Shown one piece after another: positions 36,501-45,122 of a stretch of 64,000 bases of DNA (within the stretch, counting starts at the first letter, position 1; each line of letters opens with the position of its first letter). Both the position numbers and the translations under genes were made by a program. The notes under the pieces are model-generated. The model was not told the origin of the DNA and did not search any database. It worked only from the letters and a program-made list of their open reading frames with translations. Origin of the DNA: Leptothermofonsia sichuanensis E412 (lineage in GTDB: Bacteria; Cyanobacteriota; Cyanobacteriia; Leptolyngbyales; Leptolyngbyaceae); the NCBI RefSeq assembly GCF_019891175.1, contig NZ_CP072600.1, forward strand, positions 5,022,001 to 5,086,000, given 5' to 3'.

Positions 36501-39442
36501 CGGCTTACAACCAATCCTATGCCCTGAGGTTTAATGGCAGCACCGATTTCGTCGATTGCGGCAATGATGTCACCCTCGACATTACCCGCGACCTGAGTGT
36601 GGAAGTCTTTTTGCAGGTGCAGACTCTGGAACAGCGGCACGGCATTTTGAGCAAGGGCAGGTTTAGTGATGGCACTGCCCAGGATGTTCCCTACGCCCTG
36701 TTTGTGGACACAGACGGAAAGATTGTGTTTGCCTTTGAGGATGGCGATCACAAATACCACGAATTCAAATCGACTAAATCCCTGACTCCAGGGAAGTTTC
36801 ATCGAATTGCAGTCGTTCGCAAACACGAAGTCGAGCAACCAAAAACAGACGCAAAGGACCCATCAGAACTGAACCCAGCCGATTTCCAGCCGATCCAATG
36901 GGCAGATATCACCTTCTACCTTGATCGTGAACCCGTCGGCACAAGGCGTTATGACGGGGGCAGTGTGGGCAGCGGCAACCAGAGTTTAGAAATTGGCAAA
37001 GCTTACCTGTCCAATGGCAGAATGACCCCCTTTGCCGGAACCATCAGCGAAGTTCGCATCTGGAATACTGCCATTGGCACCGACCTGGTTGGGCTGGATT
37101 TGAAAGGACAGGAAAAGGGACTGGTTTCCTGGTGGCGCATGGAAGAAAACCAGGGCACAAATACCTTTGATTCCAAGAGCAGCAACCACGGCAAACTGAA
37201 CGGGACAACCTGGATCCAGAACCCCGACCCCCAGGGTTCCAGTTTGACCCTTTACCACAATGGCAAGACCGTTGCGGCTTACCCCATGCCCGCTGTGCCC
37301 GAAGCAGGTGATAATCGCCAATTCGCCCTGGGGGCATTCCTCAAGGATGGCAAACCGCAGGAACCCTTCGCAGGTTCGCTGGAAGAAGTGCGAATCTGGA
37401 AAACGGTTCGCACCTCTGAGCAAATTCAAGACAACCTGTTCCGTCGCCTGCTAGATGAGCAGGAGAGCCTGATTGCCTGCTACACCTTTGATGCAGAATC
37501 CCTTGATCAGTTACCTGACCAGTCCTTCAATGGCTACCATTTACCCCTCGGTCAAGCACCCCATCGTCCTACCTTTGTGGTGTCCACTGCCCCCGTCAGT
37601 GACGATGTTCCCCAGATGCGAAATGCCCTGGCGGGGATAGAAACCACCTTCAATGACTTCATCCACAGCCAGCCCCATGTGCAGGAATACGGCGATATGC
37701 AGTATGACAGCGAGGGCAATCTGATTGGGATTTTGAAGCGCTGCCACACGTTCATCAAAGACGGCAGGTGGTATCTGCTGACAGGGTACAAGGTGGGTAA
37801 TCTGGTTGCTGAATGGGTCGGTCAGGTGCAGTTCGATCCGCAATTGATCGGGTATATCGAAGGGGCACCTCCGATTCCCGGTGAAAACCTGACGCGGCAG
37901 GAAGACTATAGCAAGGCAACTTCTGTAGAAATTGTGCAAGCCGATCGCACCACCCACACCTACTCGGTTTCAAAAGACCAGGGCTTTGATATGTCGGTTG
38001 AAGCTCGCGTTGGAGTGGGGATGAAGCTCACGGCCTCAGCTGGGTTTGGGGTAATTACGGAAATTGCAGATGCAAATTCCAGCTTTGGGGTAAAAACTGC
38101 CTTTGAAAACTCCCTGGGCTGGCTGGAAGATGCCAGCGTAGGGTCGGGGAAGACAACCACCAAAGCCAGCCGATTGGATTTGCAGGGTCACTGGAACGGT
38201 GAACGATTTGTACCTCAGAATGTCGGCTTTGCCCTGGTGCAGTCTGAAACCGCAGATGTGTTTGCATTGCGCTTGAAGCACAATCACGCCTTGGTGTCCT
38301 ACCAGATGCGCCCCAATCCGGATATTCCGAGGGATTTCAATATCCTCACCTTCCCGATTAACTCCCTCTATACCAAACAGGGAACTCTGGACGGACGCAT
38401 CGGTTTGGCAGCCGACCCCAGCAGCGGTGATGCCAGCTACTTCAAACCGATCGAAGCATTTGCGCTCAAGAATCGCATTCAACGGCAGGAAGAGGAACTG
38501 AAGAGTTTCTTTGAACAATTTGATGCCGGGGCGATCGGACGACGGCAGAATGCAGCCCACTTCTCCCAGGGAGATCTGGCAGAAGGACGGGCACTGGAGA
38601 AGCTACCCCGATTGGAGAAACGCAATCTGGTCAATACCTACGTCTGGACGGCAAACGGCGGGCTTTTCACCGAGTCTCAGGAAACTCTGGATGTGATGCA
38701 AGAGAAGATGGGAGGTTCCTTTAACTTCACCGGAAAAGCTGGTATTACAGCGGATGTAAAGCTTGCACTTGGGGGTGTGGTAGGCGAATTTTCGATGGAA
38801 GCCATGTTTGGTGGACACCTGAACCTGACGGTAACTAAGAGCCAGGACTCTGAAACCAGCTTTGGCTTGAATGTGAATCTCGATGGTGTAGAACGGGATA
38901 TCCATCAACGCGATGAGCAGGGGCGCGTGGTGATCGATACTCAAGATCCCCTCAATCCCGTACCAAAACCAGAGGCGGGCAAGGTCGATGCCTATCGGCT
39001 TATGAGCTTCTATCTGCAACCCAATGTGCAACACTTTGATGACTTTGTGAACAAAGTGATTGATCCGGTGTGGTTCAGCCAGAGCAATAACCCGAATGCG
39101 ATCGCCCTGCGGCAGGCGATTGGGGCACAACAAACAGCCAGCGATCGCGATAAAAGCATCCCCTGGCGGGTGCTGCACCGCGTCACATTCATCAGCCGTG
39201 TGCTGCCGGATGTGGATTCGCCCCAGGCGACCCCGATGGAAAAAGCGATGATCAAAGCCAACCTCCAGAGTGGCTGGCACCTGGCTCGACGACTGGCACC
39301 CTTTATCCAAAATAAAGTGGGAGCCGATGTTGACCAGGCGATTCGGGAGGCGATCGCCACCCATCTGCCCGAGTTAAAACCTCATACCGTAGAAGTGATC
39401 CGCTATATGCGCGACTACTTCTCGATCCCGGAAACGATATAG
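33593..39442 (+). CDS. Giant LamG-domain protein of unknown function
   Basis: 1949 aa from ATG 33593 (AGGAG 8 nt upstream). Residues 1-420 are beta-rich and unrecognised; 430-600 are largely coiled coil. LamG/concanavalin-like jelly rolls start near 676 (ALQFDGRQNYVGL), 739, 976 (ALRFNGSTDFVDC) and about 1216 (LYHNGKTVAAYP), with LEEVRIWKTVRT closing motifs. From about 1460 come alternating strands such as VEARVGVGMKLTASAGFGV and ITADVKLALGGVVGEFSM, which look amphipathic, then a helical C-terminus. No signal peptide, membrane helix or RTX repeat. Likely binds glycans through LamG; the tail could be pore-forming but that is a guess. It follows the RTX gene by 413 bp. Confidence 0.75.
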   Translation: MSVQISPQDNFTMIYQDKPYKYSTMVRHNGTVIAFAMDQQRKIYYTVLNLNQGGDANSAAKLLDRDNWLQEPQELFFTNEITQVGFGGLDLTALPLVKKNGESITNPASVRLEEIDNYRSSTAVLTADAPFQVLSDGKFLYVFRQAIAANDPNAVIKRNGSEEVRDSQGRRVPLVDRTLLLDRFMLIGTTLQPKMEVRYQRSRNKEFPQSAKDSLSARDMEGKPFYEPTQEITFIDHLSQGRFTVLLLPTKIPEMKRWQIFAYDSQRDTIASWNIPQSEDGLFNLFGPDPQQRKDATPPSIEEVLQTDPLKQLRWDFRVEERALTSGLSAVLYFQQKQAATGYDNQEKPMKTSARVLLTMATSDASDPHSRVTALDFAVTIEGKLVQVPEKLPLHTLVATQPGEIPIPKLLQDLKTVEATLPGLRQKVAQLRLMTEPALRSQLEHKQVRLGRLLNTLNSPTLFDPAKNPSSLVALEGAINSTEGLIRELQEEARLLQERGIELKLNPASQFLIAVQTLRPIVKVPNGSTAIVKGLQPIVRSLNAQVASQLQVLSNPQLQKDLRENEAELAKQIADRDRLQALIRNDVRLPMLTVVTDANGLTVMGAVLDFARTIDTPLLFDSANGHVMLYFRGTNHEFLGAHYSTLSRPAIAPDQTTSDAEKSLVPQWVGLPPGNALQFDGRQNYVGLTREAASLAAEGDLTLEAWVNPSTHLTGAARILHQVSPSSRYTLGVDKPLNPLKFTGTDSLQVACPPELNGNPSFTVSFWMKFQATTQRQAVMHFGQPGKDTAAHWLILPNRQAQFGFWLGVQNQFNLAEYENQWVFVTTVYNASTKTLTSYLNGDRVDEITVSQPVKLNPATFHIGTAITLSEAAFRGELDHLQVWNRVRSQADICQDMYRRLQPNEPGLIAYWQFENRNLRERVRGANPINTRGSLQSSTSPFCTFYAGVGRQFARAKMMFSAETWHHLAAAYNQSYALRFNGSTDFVDCGNDVTLDITRDLSVEVFLQVQTLEQRHGILSKGRFSDGTAQDVPYALFVDTDGKIVFAFEDGDHKYHEFKSTKSLTPGKFHRIAVVRKHEVEQPKTDAKDPSELNPADFQPIQWADITFYLDREPVGTRRYDGGSVGSGNQSLEIGKAYLSNGRMTPFAGTISEVRIWNTAIGTDLVGLDLKGQEKGLVSWWRMEENQGTNTFDSKSSNHGKLNGTTWIQNPDPQGSSLTLYHNGKTVAAYPMPAVPEAGDNRQFALGAFLKDGKPQEPFAGSLEEVRIWKTVRTSEQIQDNLFRRLLDEQESLIACYTFDAESLDQLPDQSFNGYHLPLGQAPHRPTFVVSTAPVSDDVPQMRNALAGIETTFNDFIHSQPHVQEYGDMQYDSEGNLIGILKRCHTFIKDGRWYLLTGYKVGNLVAEWVGQVQFDPQLIGYIEGAPPIPGENLTRQEDYSKATSVEIVQADRTTHTYSVSKDQGFDMSVEARVGVGMKLTASAGFGVITEIADANSSFGVKTAFENSLGWLEDASVGSGKTTTKASRLDLQGHWNGERFVPQNVGFALVQSETADVFALRLKHNHALVSYQMRPNPDIPRDFNILTFPINSLYTKQGTLDGRIGLAADPSSGDASYFKPIEAFALKNRIQRQEEELKSFFEQFDAGAIGRRQNAAHFSQGDLAEGRALEKLPRLEKRNLVNTYVWTANGGLFTESQETLDVMQEKMGGSFNFTGKAGITADVKLALGGVVGEFSMEAMFGGHLNLTVTKSQDSETSFGLNVNLDGVERDIHQRDEQGRVVIDTQDPLNPVPKPEAGKVDAYRLMSFYLQPNVQHFDDFVNKVIDPVWFSQSNNPNAIALRQAIGAQQTASDRDKSIPWRVLHRVTFISRVLPDVDSPQATPMEKAMIKANLQSGWHLARRLAPFIQNKVGADVDQAIREAIATHLPELKPHTVEVIRYMRDYFSIPETI

Positions 39443-39491
39443 AGCGCCAGGGTTCAATCTTCATGGGGTAGCTGGTGTCTTCAATTGGAGC

Positions 39492-39659
39492 TATAGCACT
39501 ACGCATTTGGGTTAGGACGTTATTATAGAGCCATCAGGAGAGTTTAGGAACACCTATGCCCGCCCCCTACAGCTACGACTTGCGTTGCAAAGCGATTGAA
39601 GCCGTGAAACAAGGCCACCGCAAAGTTGATGTCTGTCGAATGTTCAACATCAGTCGCAA
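39492..39659 (+). mobile_element. Remnant of an IS630 element (IS-A), 5' end only
   Basis: Left end TATAGCACTACG followed by an ATG at 39556 encoding MPAPYSYDLRCKAIEAVKQ... up to ISRN, homologous to the N-terminus of the next transposase. It is cut at 39659/39660 where IS-B begins; its right part is not found on the far side of IS-B, so a deletion followed. Confidence 0.85.
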
Positions 39660-39724
39660 TATAGCCCTACGAAGAGGGGTTAGGACGCTATTCTAGAGAT
39701 AGAACTAGCGTCAGGAGTCACACC

Positions 39725-40075
39725 ATGCCATCTCCCTACAGTGACGACCTTCGCCGCAAAGCGATCGAGGCTGTCCGACGTGGTGAACGCAAAAGTGAGG
39801 TCTGCCGGATGTTACATATCAGTCGCAATACCTTGGACTTGTGGCTGAAACGCCTGGAACAAACGGGGGATTGCCAAGCCATAACGGGATTTCAAACCGG
39901 GCGTGGGCAGAAAATCACGGATTGGGATCGCTTTCGCGCCTTTGTCCGGCAGCACGGTGGCAAGACGCAAGCGCAGATGGCTCAATTGTGGGGGGACAAC
40001 GTCACTCAACAGAACATCAGTGATGCCTTGAAAAAGATTGGGGTGAGTCGGAAAAAAAACTTACGGCTACCGTGA
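39725..40075 (+). CDS. IS630 transposase OrfA (HTH part)
   Basis: 116 aa. MPSPYSDDLRRKAIEAVRRGERKSE... and TLDLWLKRLEQTGD form the helix-turn-helix DNA-binding half. The frame ends soon after a run of eight A (40052-40059), beyond which homology continues in another frame (TYGYRERDELQ). Confidence 0.88.
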   Translation: MPSPYSDDLRRKAIEAVRRGERKSEVCRMLHISRNTLDLWLKRLEQTGDCQAITGFQTGRGQKITDWDRFRAFVRQHGGKTQAQMAQLWGDNVTQQNISDALKKIGVSRKKNLRLP

Positions 40076-40607
40076 ACGGGACGAACTCCAGCGCCAAGCG
40101 TTCGAGGAGCGTTTGAAGACAAAAACGGCAGACCAAATTATGTTTGTCGATGAAGCCGGCATCGACAATCGAGAAGACTATCCCTATGGCTATTGCAAAA
40201 TTGGACAACGCTTCCCTGCCCTCAAATCGGGCAAACGCAGGGAACGAGTTAGTTGGATTGCCGCGCTGTGCCAACACCAGTTGATGGCCCCCCTGACCTT
40301 TGCAGGCTCATGCAACCGCGACGTATTCGAGCTGTGGTTAGAGCAGTGTTTGCTGCCTCAGGTGCAACCGGGGATGGTGATTGTGATTGACAATGCCAGT
40401 TTTCACCGCTCGCAATCCATCGATGAAATTGTGGCTGCAGCGGGTTGTGAGATTTGGTATTTGCCTTCCTATTCCCCGGACTTGAATCCGATTGAGCATG
40501 GGTGGTTTGTGCTCAAAAATTGGATGCGGCAACGATGGGATGAATTTGACAATTTCCGTGATTGTGTTGATGCAGCTTTCAAAAGCTGTCCTAACGTGCT
40601 CCCGTAA
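40059..40607 (+). CDS. IS630 transposase OrfB (DDE part)
   Basis: Catalytic half in the frame entered after the A-run: FVDEAGIDN, VIVIDNASFHRS and SYSPDLNPIEHGW give the D-D-E triad of IS630/mariner enzymes. Joining it to OrfA needs a +1 (or -2) shift, unlike the -1 seen in the two other IS630 copies here, so this copy may be inactivated by a one-base indel. Confidence 0.82.
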   Translation, partial: TYGYRERDELQRQAFEERLKTKTADQIMFVDEAGIDNREDYPYGYCKIGQRFPALKSGKRRERVSWIAALCQHQLMAPLTFAGSCNRDVFELWLEQCLLPQVQPGMVIVIDNASFHRSQSIDEIVAAAGCEIWYLPSYSPDLNPIEHGWFVLKNWMRQRWDEFDNFRDCVDAAFKSCPNVLP

Positions 40608-40614
40608 GGCTATA

Positions 40615-40919
40615 ATATCTATGGCAATCAGGTTAGCCTGGAGTGCCCGGCTCACACCACAGTCGGGTTTGGGCAGCGAAATTTGTTGGGATTCCAGGAC
40701 TCGCACCAGTTGGGTCCGCAGGCGAGCAATATAGTCTTGAACTACTTTTCGTTGCGCTGGAGTCAGATCATCGCGGTAGGCGGGGAAGGGAGATTGGGAT
40801 TTTGCCGTATTTAGAATGGTTTCAGCCTCTCTCAGCAGCCGCTCAATCTCCTGAGCACTGGTGCGAAGATGACGCTTTTGATGCTCGTTTAAAGCATACC
40901 TGATGGTGTCTTTCATCAT
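40615..40919 (-). pseudogene. Conserved hypothetical gene truncated by IS-B
   Basis: ATG 40919 lies 4 nt after the uspA stop. About 101 residues remain (MMKDTIRYALNEHQKRHLR..., AYRDDLTPAQRKVVQDYIARL, VRVLESQQISLP), then the reading frame runs into IS-B. No C-terminal part is found left of the IS pair. I do not recognise a function; a helical cytoplasmic protein in the same operon as uspA. Confidence 0.7.
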
Positions 40920-40922
40920 AAG

Positions 40923-41399
40923 TCAAGCCGCTAAAGGATGAATGGTCAGCACAGAGCAGGGAGCGTGGTGTACCACATGGTTGCTGACACTCCCCAGCAG
41001 CAGTTCACTGAGTCCAGAACGACCGTGACGACTCAGAATGATGAGATCCGCTTCCCAGGTGCGGGCAAGTTGACAAATTTCCTGAGCAGGATTTCCCTGA
41101 CTCTGAATATACTCGGTATTGATTCCCCGGTTAATGGCTTCGGCAGCGTGCGATCGCAAAAAATCCAGTCCTTCTTTTTGATAGATCTCCCATTGGTGGA
41201 GATAAAGGGTCGTCATGTTACCCAGTTCACCCGCATAGCGATCGGGTACAGTGGGCACCGGATGCCCCTCTTCCGCTGAGGACAGGATATGAACCAGCAT
41301 GAGAGAAGCGCTACTGGTGTTTGCCAGATCCAGCGCATGCTGAAACACCAGCCTGCTCATGGTGGAATGATCTAATGCCACTAAAATCTTCTGAAACAT
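40923..41399 (-). CDS. Universal stress protein, UspA family
   Basis: 158 aa from ATG 41399 with a near-perfect AAGGAGGT site. ILVALDHS at the start and the ATP-binding GRSGLSELLLGSVSNHVVHHAPCSVL at the end identify the nucleotide-binding UspA type. It heads a short operon with the truncated gene and stands among stress genes. Cytoplasmic; exact role unknown. Confidence 0.93.
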   Translation of the reverse strand: MFQKILVALDHSTMSRLVFQHALDLANTSSASLMLVHILSSAEEGHPVPTVPDRYAGELGNMTTLYLHQWEIYQKEGLDFLRSHAAEAINRGINTEYIQSQGNPAQEICQLARTWEADLIILSRHGRSGLSELLLGSVSNHVVHHAPCSVLTIHPLAA

Positions 41400-41473
41400 C
41401 GTTACCTCCTTGATGGCACAGAAATTCCTAGCTTTGATCATCTGCGTTGCAGAGACGATTGATTGAGGCGCAA

Positions 41474-41565
41474 GCTAGAAACTATCAGCCTGGAGGCAGT
41501 TCTCTGGAAAACCAGATGGCGAGTTTCATCACCATGCTTGTATTATGCCATAGCGTCAATTTCGG
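41474..41565. repeat. Upstream element shared with the pxcA leader, copy 1
   Basis: CTAGAAACTATCAGCCTGGA... to ...CATAGCGTCAATTT resembles 48112-48215 in sequence and orientation. Both copies lie 80-330 bp upstream of minus-strand stress genes (uspA, pxcA). Possibly a shared promoter or operator region. Confidence 0.5.
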
Positions 41566-41569
41566 CACT

Positions 41570-41986
41570 TCATCCGATCGAATTATCTTTATTCCTTACT
41601 TCCGTAACCAGACTTGCCTCCGCTTCCTCCTGAATCACGCAACCGGGATGCTTCAACAGCATTTTGAGAGCGGTTTTTTTCTCTGGACTATGGGGAAGTT
41701 TTCTCAAAGCGCGAATAATTTCCATACCCTGCCAGACATCAATAGGATGAGCAAGTGCACATTCGGCTAGAGGAATGGCAGCCTTAACATTCTTGCGATT
41801 TCCTAATGTAATGATTGATCCCATGCGTGCTTCGGAATTGGGATGTTTCAATGCATGGATCAAACGTTCATCGTAGGAAGCGTGCTCTTTCTCCCATTGT
41901 CGAATATTTACACCACACGCTGGACAGACGGATGCCTCCTTCAATATTTCGGCAAAACAGGCAGGGCAGTAATAGGCATTCTCCAT
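41570..41986 (-). CDS. Zinc-ribbon protein with HEAT-like repeats
   Basis: 138 aa from ATG 41986 (AAGGAGGTG upstream; an earlier in-frame start lacks a site). CPACFAEI...CPACGVNI at residues about 7-26 is a four-cysteine zinc ribbon. Then helical repeats (RLIHALKHPNSEARMGSIITLGNRK, AAIPLAECAL) of HEAT/PBS-lyase type. Such repeats bind proteins, some binding phycobilisome parts. Role unknown; its position beside uspA and cfa suggests a stress link. Confidence 0.72.
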   Translation of the reverse strand: MENAYYCPACFAEILKEASVCPACGVNIRQWEKEHASYDERLIHALKHPNSEARMGSIITLGNRKNVKAAIPLAECALAHPIDVWQGMEIIRALRKLPHSPEKKTALKMLLKHPGCVIQEEAEASLVTEVRNKDNSIG

Positions 41987-42024
41987 AGGACACCTCCTTG
42001 TTTTACGCAATTCATAGCGTTAGC

Positions 42025-43377
42025 TCAACACAACCAACCTGTGCGAGTTAACGGCAAGTTCCAGACTTTGTCGCTCTTACGCCTCAATAGGGTCTGATAG
42101 ATTCTTTCATAGTCGTTTTCAAAGGCAAGCGCACTCCCCCTAAGATATAGTTGCCACAGTCGTGCTTTGCGTTCACCAATCAGGGAAACCATGCGATCGA
42201 ATACTCGCCTAAAGTTGTCTGCCCAGCAATTTAAAGTGATGGCGTAGTGGGGTCTCCAGGCATCGACATCGACGATTTCCCAACCGGTTTGTTCAGCAAC
42301 GGAAAGCATTGTAGACAGTTGCGCTAATTCTCCATTCGGGAAAATGTAGCGGTTGATAAACCGCTCACCTATGCTGGAACCATTACATGGTTCAGACGAA
42401 GCAATTCCGTGATTGAGAAACAGTCCGCCTGGTTTCAGCACCTGTAGAACCGATTGAAAGTAGATTGGGTAGTTGATCAGCCCTACGTGTTCAACCATGC
42501 CAACGGAAACAATCTTGTCAAAGGTGGGTTCTTTGGGCAGGTCGCGGTAGTCTCGCAGTTCTACGGTGAGTTGATCTGATAGTTGCTCCTGGTTAATTCG
42601 GTGCTGGTTATAGAGCCACTGTTCCTGACTGAGTGTGATGCCATACCCTTTGACACCATAGTGTTTCACCGCCCAGCGCAATAAAGCTCCCCAGCCACAG
42701 CCAATATCAAGCAGGGTCTGCCCAGGGGAAAGTTGGAGTTTGCGGCAAATCAGGTCGATTTTATTGATTTGGGCAGTTTCCAGACTCATTTCAGAATGCT
42801 CGAAATGGGCGCAGGAATAAACCATTAATGGATCAAGCCATTGGCGATAGAACGAGTTGCCCAGATCATAGTGGTGTTGAATAGAAGCTTTATCTTGATC
42901 GGGGCTATGCATCTCCTGTCTGGTTTCAGCAGACGTTAACTTCGTTGAATCGACGGGTAATGGCGGTAGTCTGTGAGCTTCAACCCAAAGTTTGAGCGAT
43001 CGCAAGGGCTGCATTTCAACGTGTGGATAGGCTTGCACCAGGGGAATGAGCGCTTCTAAGTCACCCTCAATGTCAAGCAGTTCATGGAGATAGGCATCAA
43101 CCAGTATCAAGGGATCTTGACTGAGAATCAGCGATCGCAGAACCCCAGGATGATGCACCTGCAAAAACAGTTGAGAACCCGCTTTTTCTTGATCGGTTCC
43201 ACCGAAAATGCAAAAATCCTGATCCCAAAAGTTAACGTGAAGCTCAAGGGGAAGGTTAGATAAAAGCTCCTGAAGCCAGGCATGAATCCCTGAAGGCAGC
43301 CTACACCGGGTAGTAAGTTCTTGCGGATTCGCTTCAGGTCTGGAATAACTGAATGCATTCAATAAGCGATTTGACAT
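42025..43377 (-). CDS. cfa: Cyclopropane-fatty-acyl-phospholipid synthase family methyltransferase
   Basis: 450 aa; AGGGAG 10 nt before the ATG. The SAM domain has LLDIGCGWGALLRWAVKHYG and VSVGMVEHVG, with QHHYDLGNSFYRQWLDPLMVYSC before it, all hallmarks of CFA/mycolic-acid cyclopropane synthases. The first 170 residues are a family-typical N-terminal domain. It adds a methylene across a lipid double bond at the membrane surface, a common acid-stress response, which agrees with the neighbouring pxcA. Confidence 0.92.
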   Translation of the reverse strand: MSNRLLNAFSYSRPEANPQELTTRCRLPSGIHAWLQELLSNLPLELHVNFWDQDFCIFGGTDQEKAGSQLFLQVHHPGVLRSLILSQDPLILVDAYLHELLDIEGDLEALIPLVQAYPHVEMQPLRSLKLWVEAHRLPPLPVDSTKLTSAETRQEMHSPDQDKASIQHHYDLGNSFYRQWLDPLMVYSCAHFEHSEMSLETAQINKIDLICRKLQLSPGQTLLDIGCGWGALLRWAVKHYGVKGYGITLSQEQWLYNQHRINQEQLSDQLTVELRDYRDLPKEPTFDKIVSVGMVEHVGLINYPIYFQSVLQVLKPGGLFLNHGIASSEPCNGSSIGERFINRYIFPNGELAQLSTMLSVAEQTGWEIVDVDAWRPHYAITLNCWADNFRRVFDRMVSLIGERKARLWQLYLRGSALAFENDYERIYQTLLRRKSDKVWNLPLTRTGWLC

Positions 43378-43484
43378 CTAAATTACTCCCTTATAACAGG
43401 TGGTGACCTTTACAACCAGATCATTGTCATCAAAAAAGTTATCAGGTGAATTTAGAACCAGATTAAAGTTGAACTCAATCAAAC

Positions 43485-43739
43485 TCAGGTATTCATCCGT
43501 TCATAAACAGCAGAGGCAGAGGGTGAAAACCGGGTGAGATAGTTGAAGATCCAAAACTTGATGCAGGAATCCATGAACACGGGCACGGTGGCGATGAAAC
43601 TCTTAATAAACGTATCATTTTCGGGCAGCCCAAAGTGATGAAACACACTTGCCAAAATCACATCCCACCCCTCAACCGAATGGAACCCGACAAACATATC
43701 GGTTACCAGAATCAGCAGAAACACTTTCGCTGGATCGCT
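43485..43739 (-). pseudogene. pxcA: pxcA fragment 3 (C-terminal)
   Basis: Encodes [21 protein letters not shown] through SVEGWDVIL to [19 protein letters not shown]. The [11 protein letters not shown] motif and final FSPSA are diagnostic of the CemA/PxcA C-terminus with its last membrane helices. Confidence 0.92.
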
Positions 43740-43750
43740 TACAGCGGTTC

Positions 43751-44359
43751 TCAGATGAATAAGCCACAGTGATTGAACCAGCCAAGGGCATCGTCAGCAG
43801 AAATACACTCGTTGATAATCCTGGTTAAAGCTTGGTCGAGCGCTTCCTGCGTTCGAGCCTTGGCTGAACGCAGGAGCTGCTTGAGTTTTGACCAACATAG
43901 TTCAATCGGTGAAAGGTCTGGGGAATAAGGCGGCAGAAACACAACCTTGGCTCCAACCGATTCAATTGCCGCTTGCACGACTGAAGCATGATGCACGGGT
44001 AGATTATCCATCAGCACGATCGCCCCTACCCACAATTGCGGAATCAGAATCTCCTGGATGTAGAACAAGAACACGTCAGTATTGACACTGCCAACAATAC
44101 TCATGCTAGCAATCAACCCATCAATACTCATGCCACCAATCAACGAGATATTCTTGCCCCCATCGCCAGGAGCCTCAGTGTCATACAAGCGTTCACCGAT
44201 GGGGGCACGACCAGACAAACGAGTCATTGCCAGATGGATGCCCGTTTCATCAATGAAAACCAAGTTGCGCGGGTCGATTGTAAAACTCCACAGGCGATAA
44301 GCAAACCGCAAATCCTTCACCCTTTGAGTATCTTGCTGGGAGGCAATCAGTGTTTTTTT
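43751..44359 (-). CDS. IS630 transposase OrfB of IS-C
   Basis: Catalytic part with [27 protein letters not shown] and [16 protein letters not shown] (D-D-E). Entered by a -1 shift on nine A (44353-44361), giving [13 protein letters not shown] before FAYRLWSF. Confidence 0.88.
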   Translation of the reverse strand, partial: KKTLIASQQDTQRVKDLRFAYRLWSFTIDPRNLVFIDETGIHLAMTRLSGRAPIGERLYDTEAPGDGGKNISLIGGMSIDGLIASMSIVGSVNTDVFLFYIQEILIPQLWVGAIVLMDNLPVHHASVVQAAIESVGAKVVFLPPYSPDLSPIELCWSKLKQLLRSAKARTQEALDQALTRIINECISADDALGWFNHCGLFI

Positions 44360-44706
44360 TTGACGCTGAGCTTGAGCTTAGACACAGCCTGTTGCATGGT
44401 TGATATACTCACCTCCACTCCACTTTGTTGGGCAAAGCGTTCACACAACTCCTTGAGTAGGGCATCCGGTTGAGCCGTGACTAGGGCTTCAACGATGGGC
44501 AACTGCTCTTTGCCCAACTTGGCAATGGCTCCTCCTCCGTGCGCTTTAGGCTCCACGGTGCCTGTCTCACAATAGTGTCGCCTTAGATCTCGAATGAACG
44601 ATAAGCTCACCTTGAAGCGCTCTGCCAGTTGCCGTTGTGATCCTTCTTGAGCTTCATAGGCTGCCATGATTCGTTGCCGTAGATCAACTGACAGAGGGGC
44701 GGGCAT
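44347..44706 (-). CDS. IS630 transposase OrfA of IS-C
   Basis: 119 aa HTH half: DLRQRIMAAYEAQEGSQRQLA, FKVSLSFIRDLRRHY and a closing [10 protein letters not shown] at the slippery A-run. Confidence 0.88.
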   Translation of the reverse strand: MPAPLSVDLRQRIMAAYEAQEGSQRQLAERFKVSLSFIRDLRRHYCETGTVEPKAHGGGAIAKLGKEQLPIVEALVTAQPDALLKELCERFAQQSGVEVSISTMQQAVSKLKLSVKKKH

Positions 44707-44781
44707 AAGCAGCTAGCTCCTAGCTTTTGATAGTTGTTTTAGCCTACCAGAATGTGGCTTACTCAATCAATAACGGCTGTA

Positions 44782-45085
44782 AGTTAAGGAACGACCAGTT
44801 TGAGAAATTGCGAATCGTGACTAACTTATCCCGATTAAAGAAAACTAATCCGATAAAAACTATCAGTGCAATAACATCTGCAAACACATTTTTGAGTCCA
44901 TTCAGGGCATGCTCCCGCGATTCCTGCCAGAGTTCAGTTGCCTTTTCTTCTAACCGTTTGGTAGTTTCTTCCGCAGTCAGTTTTGGCAAATTTCCCAGGA
45001 GTTGAGCAATTTCCAGGGATTCTTTGTATTCGGTAAATTCGGTATAAAACTCTTCCCGAATTTCGCGATTGAGTTCAACTTGCTG
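44782..45085 (-). pseudogene. pxcA: pxcA fragment 2 (middle)
   Basis: Encodes QQVELNREIREEFYTEF, LPKLTAEETTKRLEEKA and GLKNVFADVIALIVFIGLVFF, one membrane helix. It continues from QHP of fragment 1 through the 9-bp IS1 duplication (45086-45094). Confidence 0.9.
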
Positions 45086-45122
45086 AGGATGTTGGGTCGT
45101 GTTCTAGACTTGTTGTTTTAGG

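Larger units (their letters stand above)
39660..40614 (+). mobile_element. IS630-family element IS-B
   Basis: 955 bp between TATAGCCCTACG and, inverted, TATAGCCTTACG, both ends starting with TA. Two ORFs in different frames encode the transposase. It joins a fragment of IS-A on the left to a truncated minus-strand gene on the right. Confidence 0.88.
43740..44781 (-). mobile_element. IS630-family element in pxcA (IS-C)
   Basis: Ends TACAGCGGTT and, inverted, TACAGCCGTTATTG share about 30 bp of imperfect inverted repeat (both run to TAAGCCACA). A TA is duplicated at each border. Both transposase ORFs are present. Confidence 0.88.
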
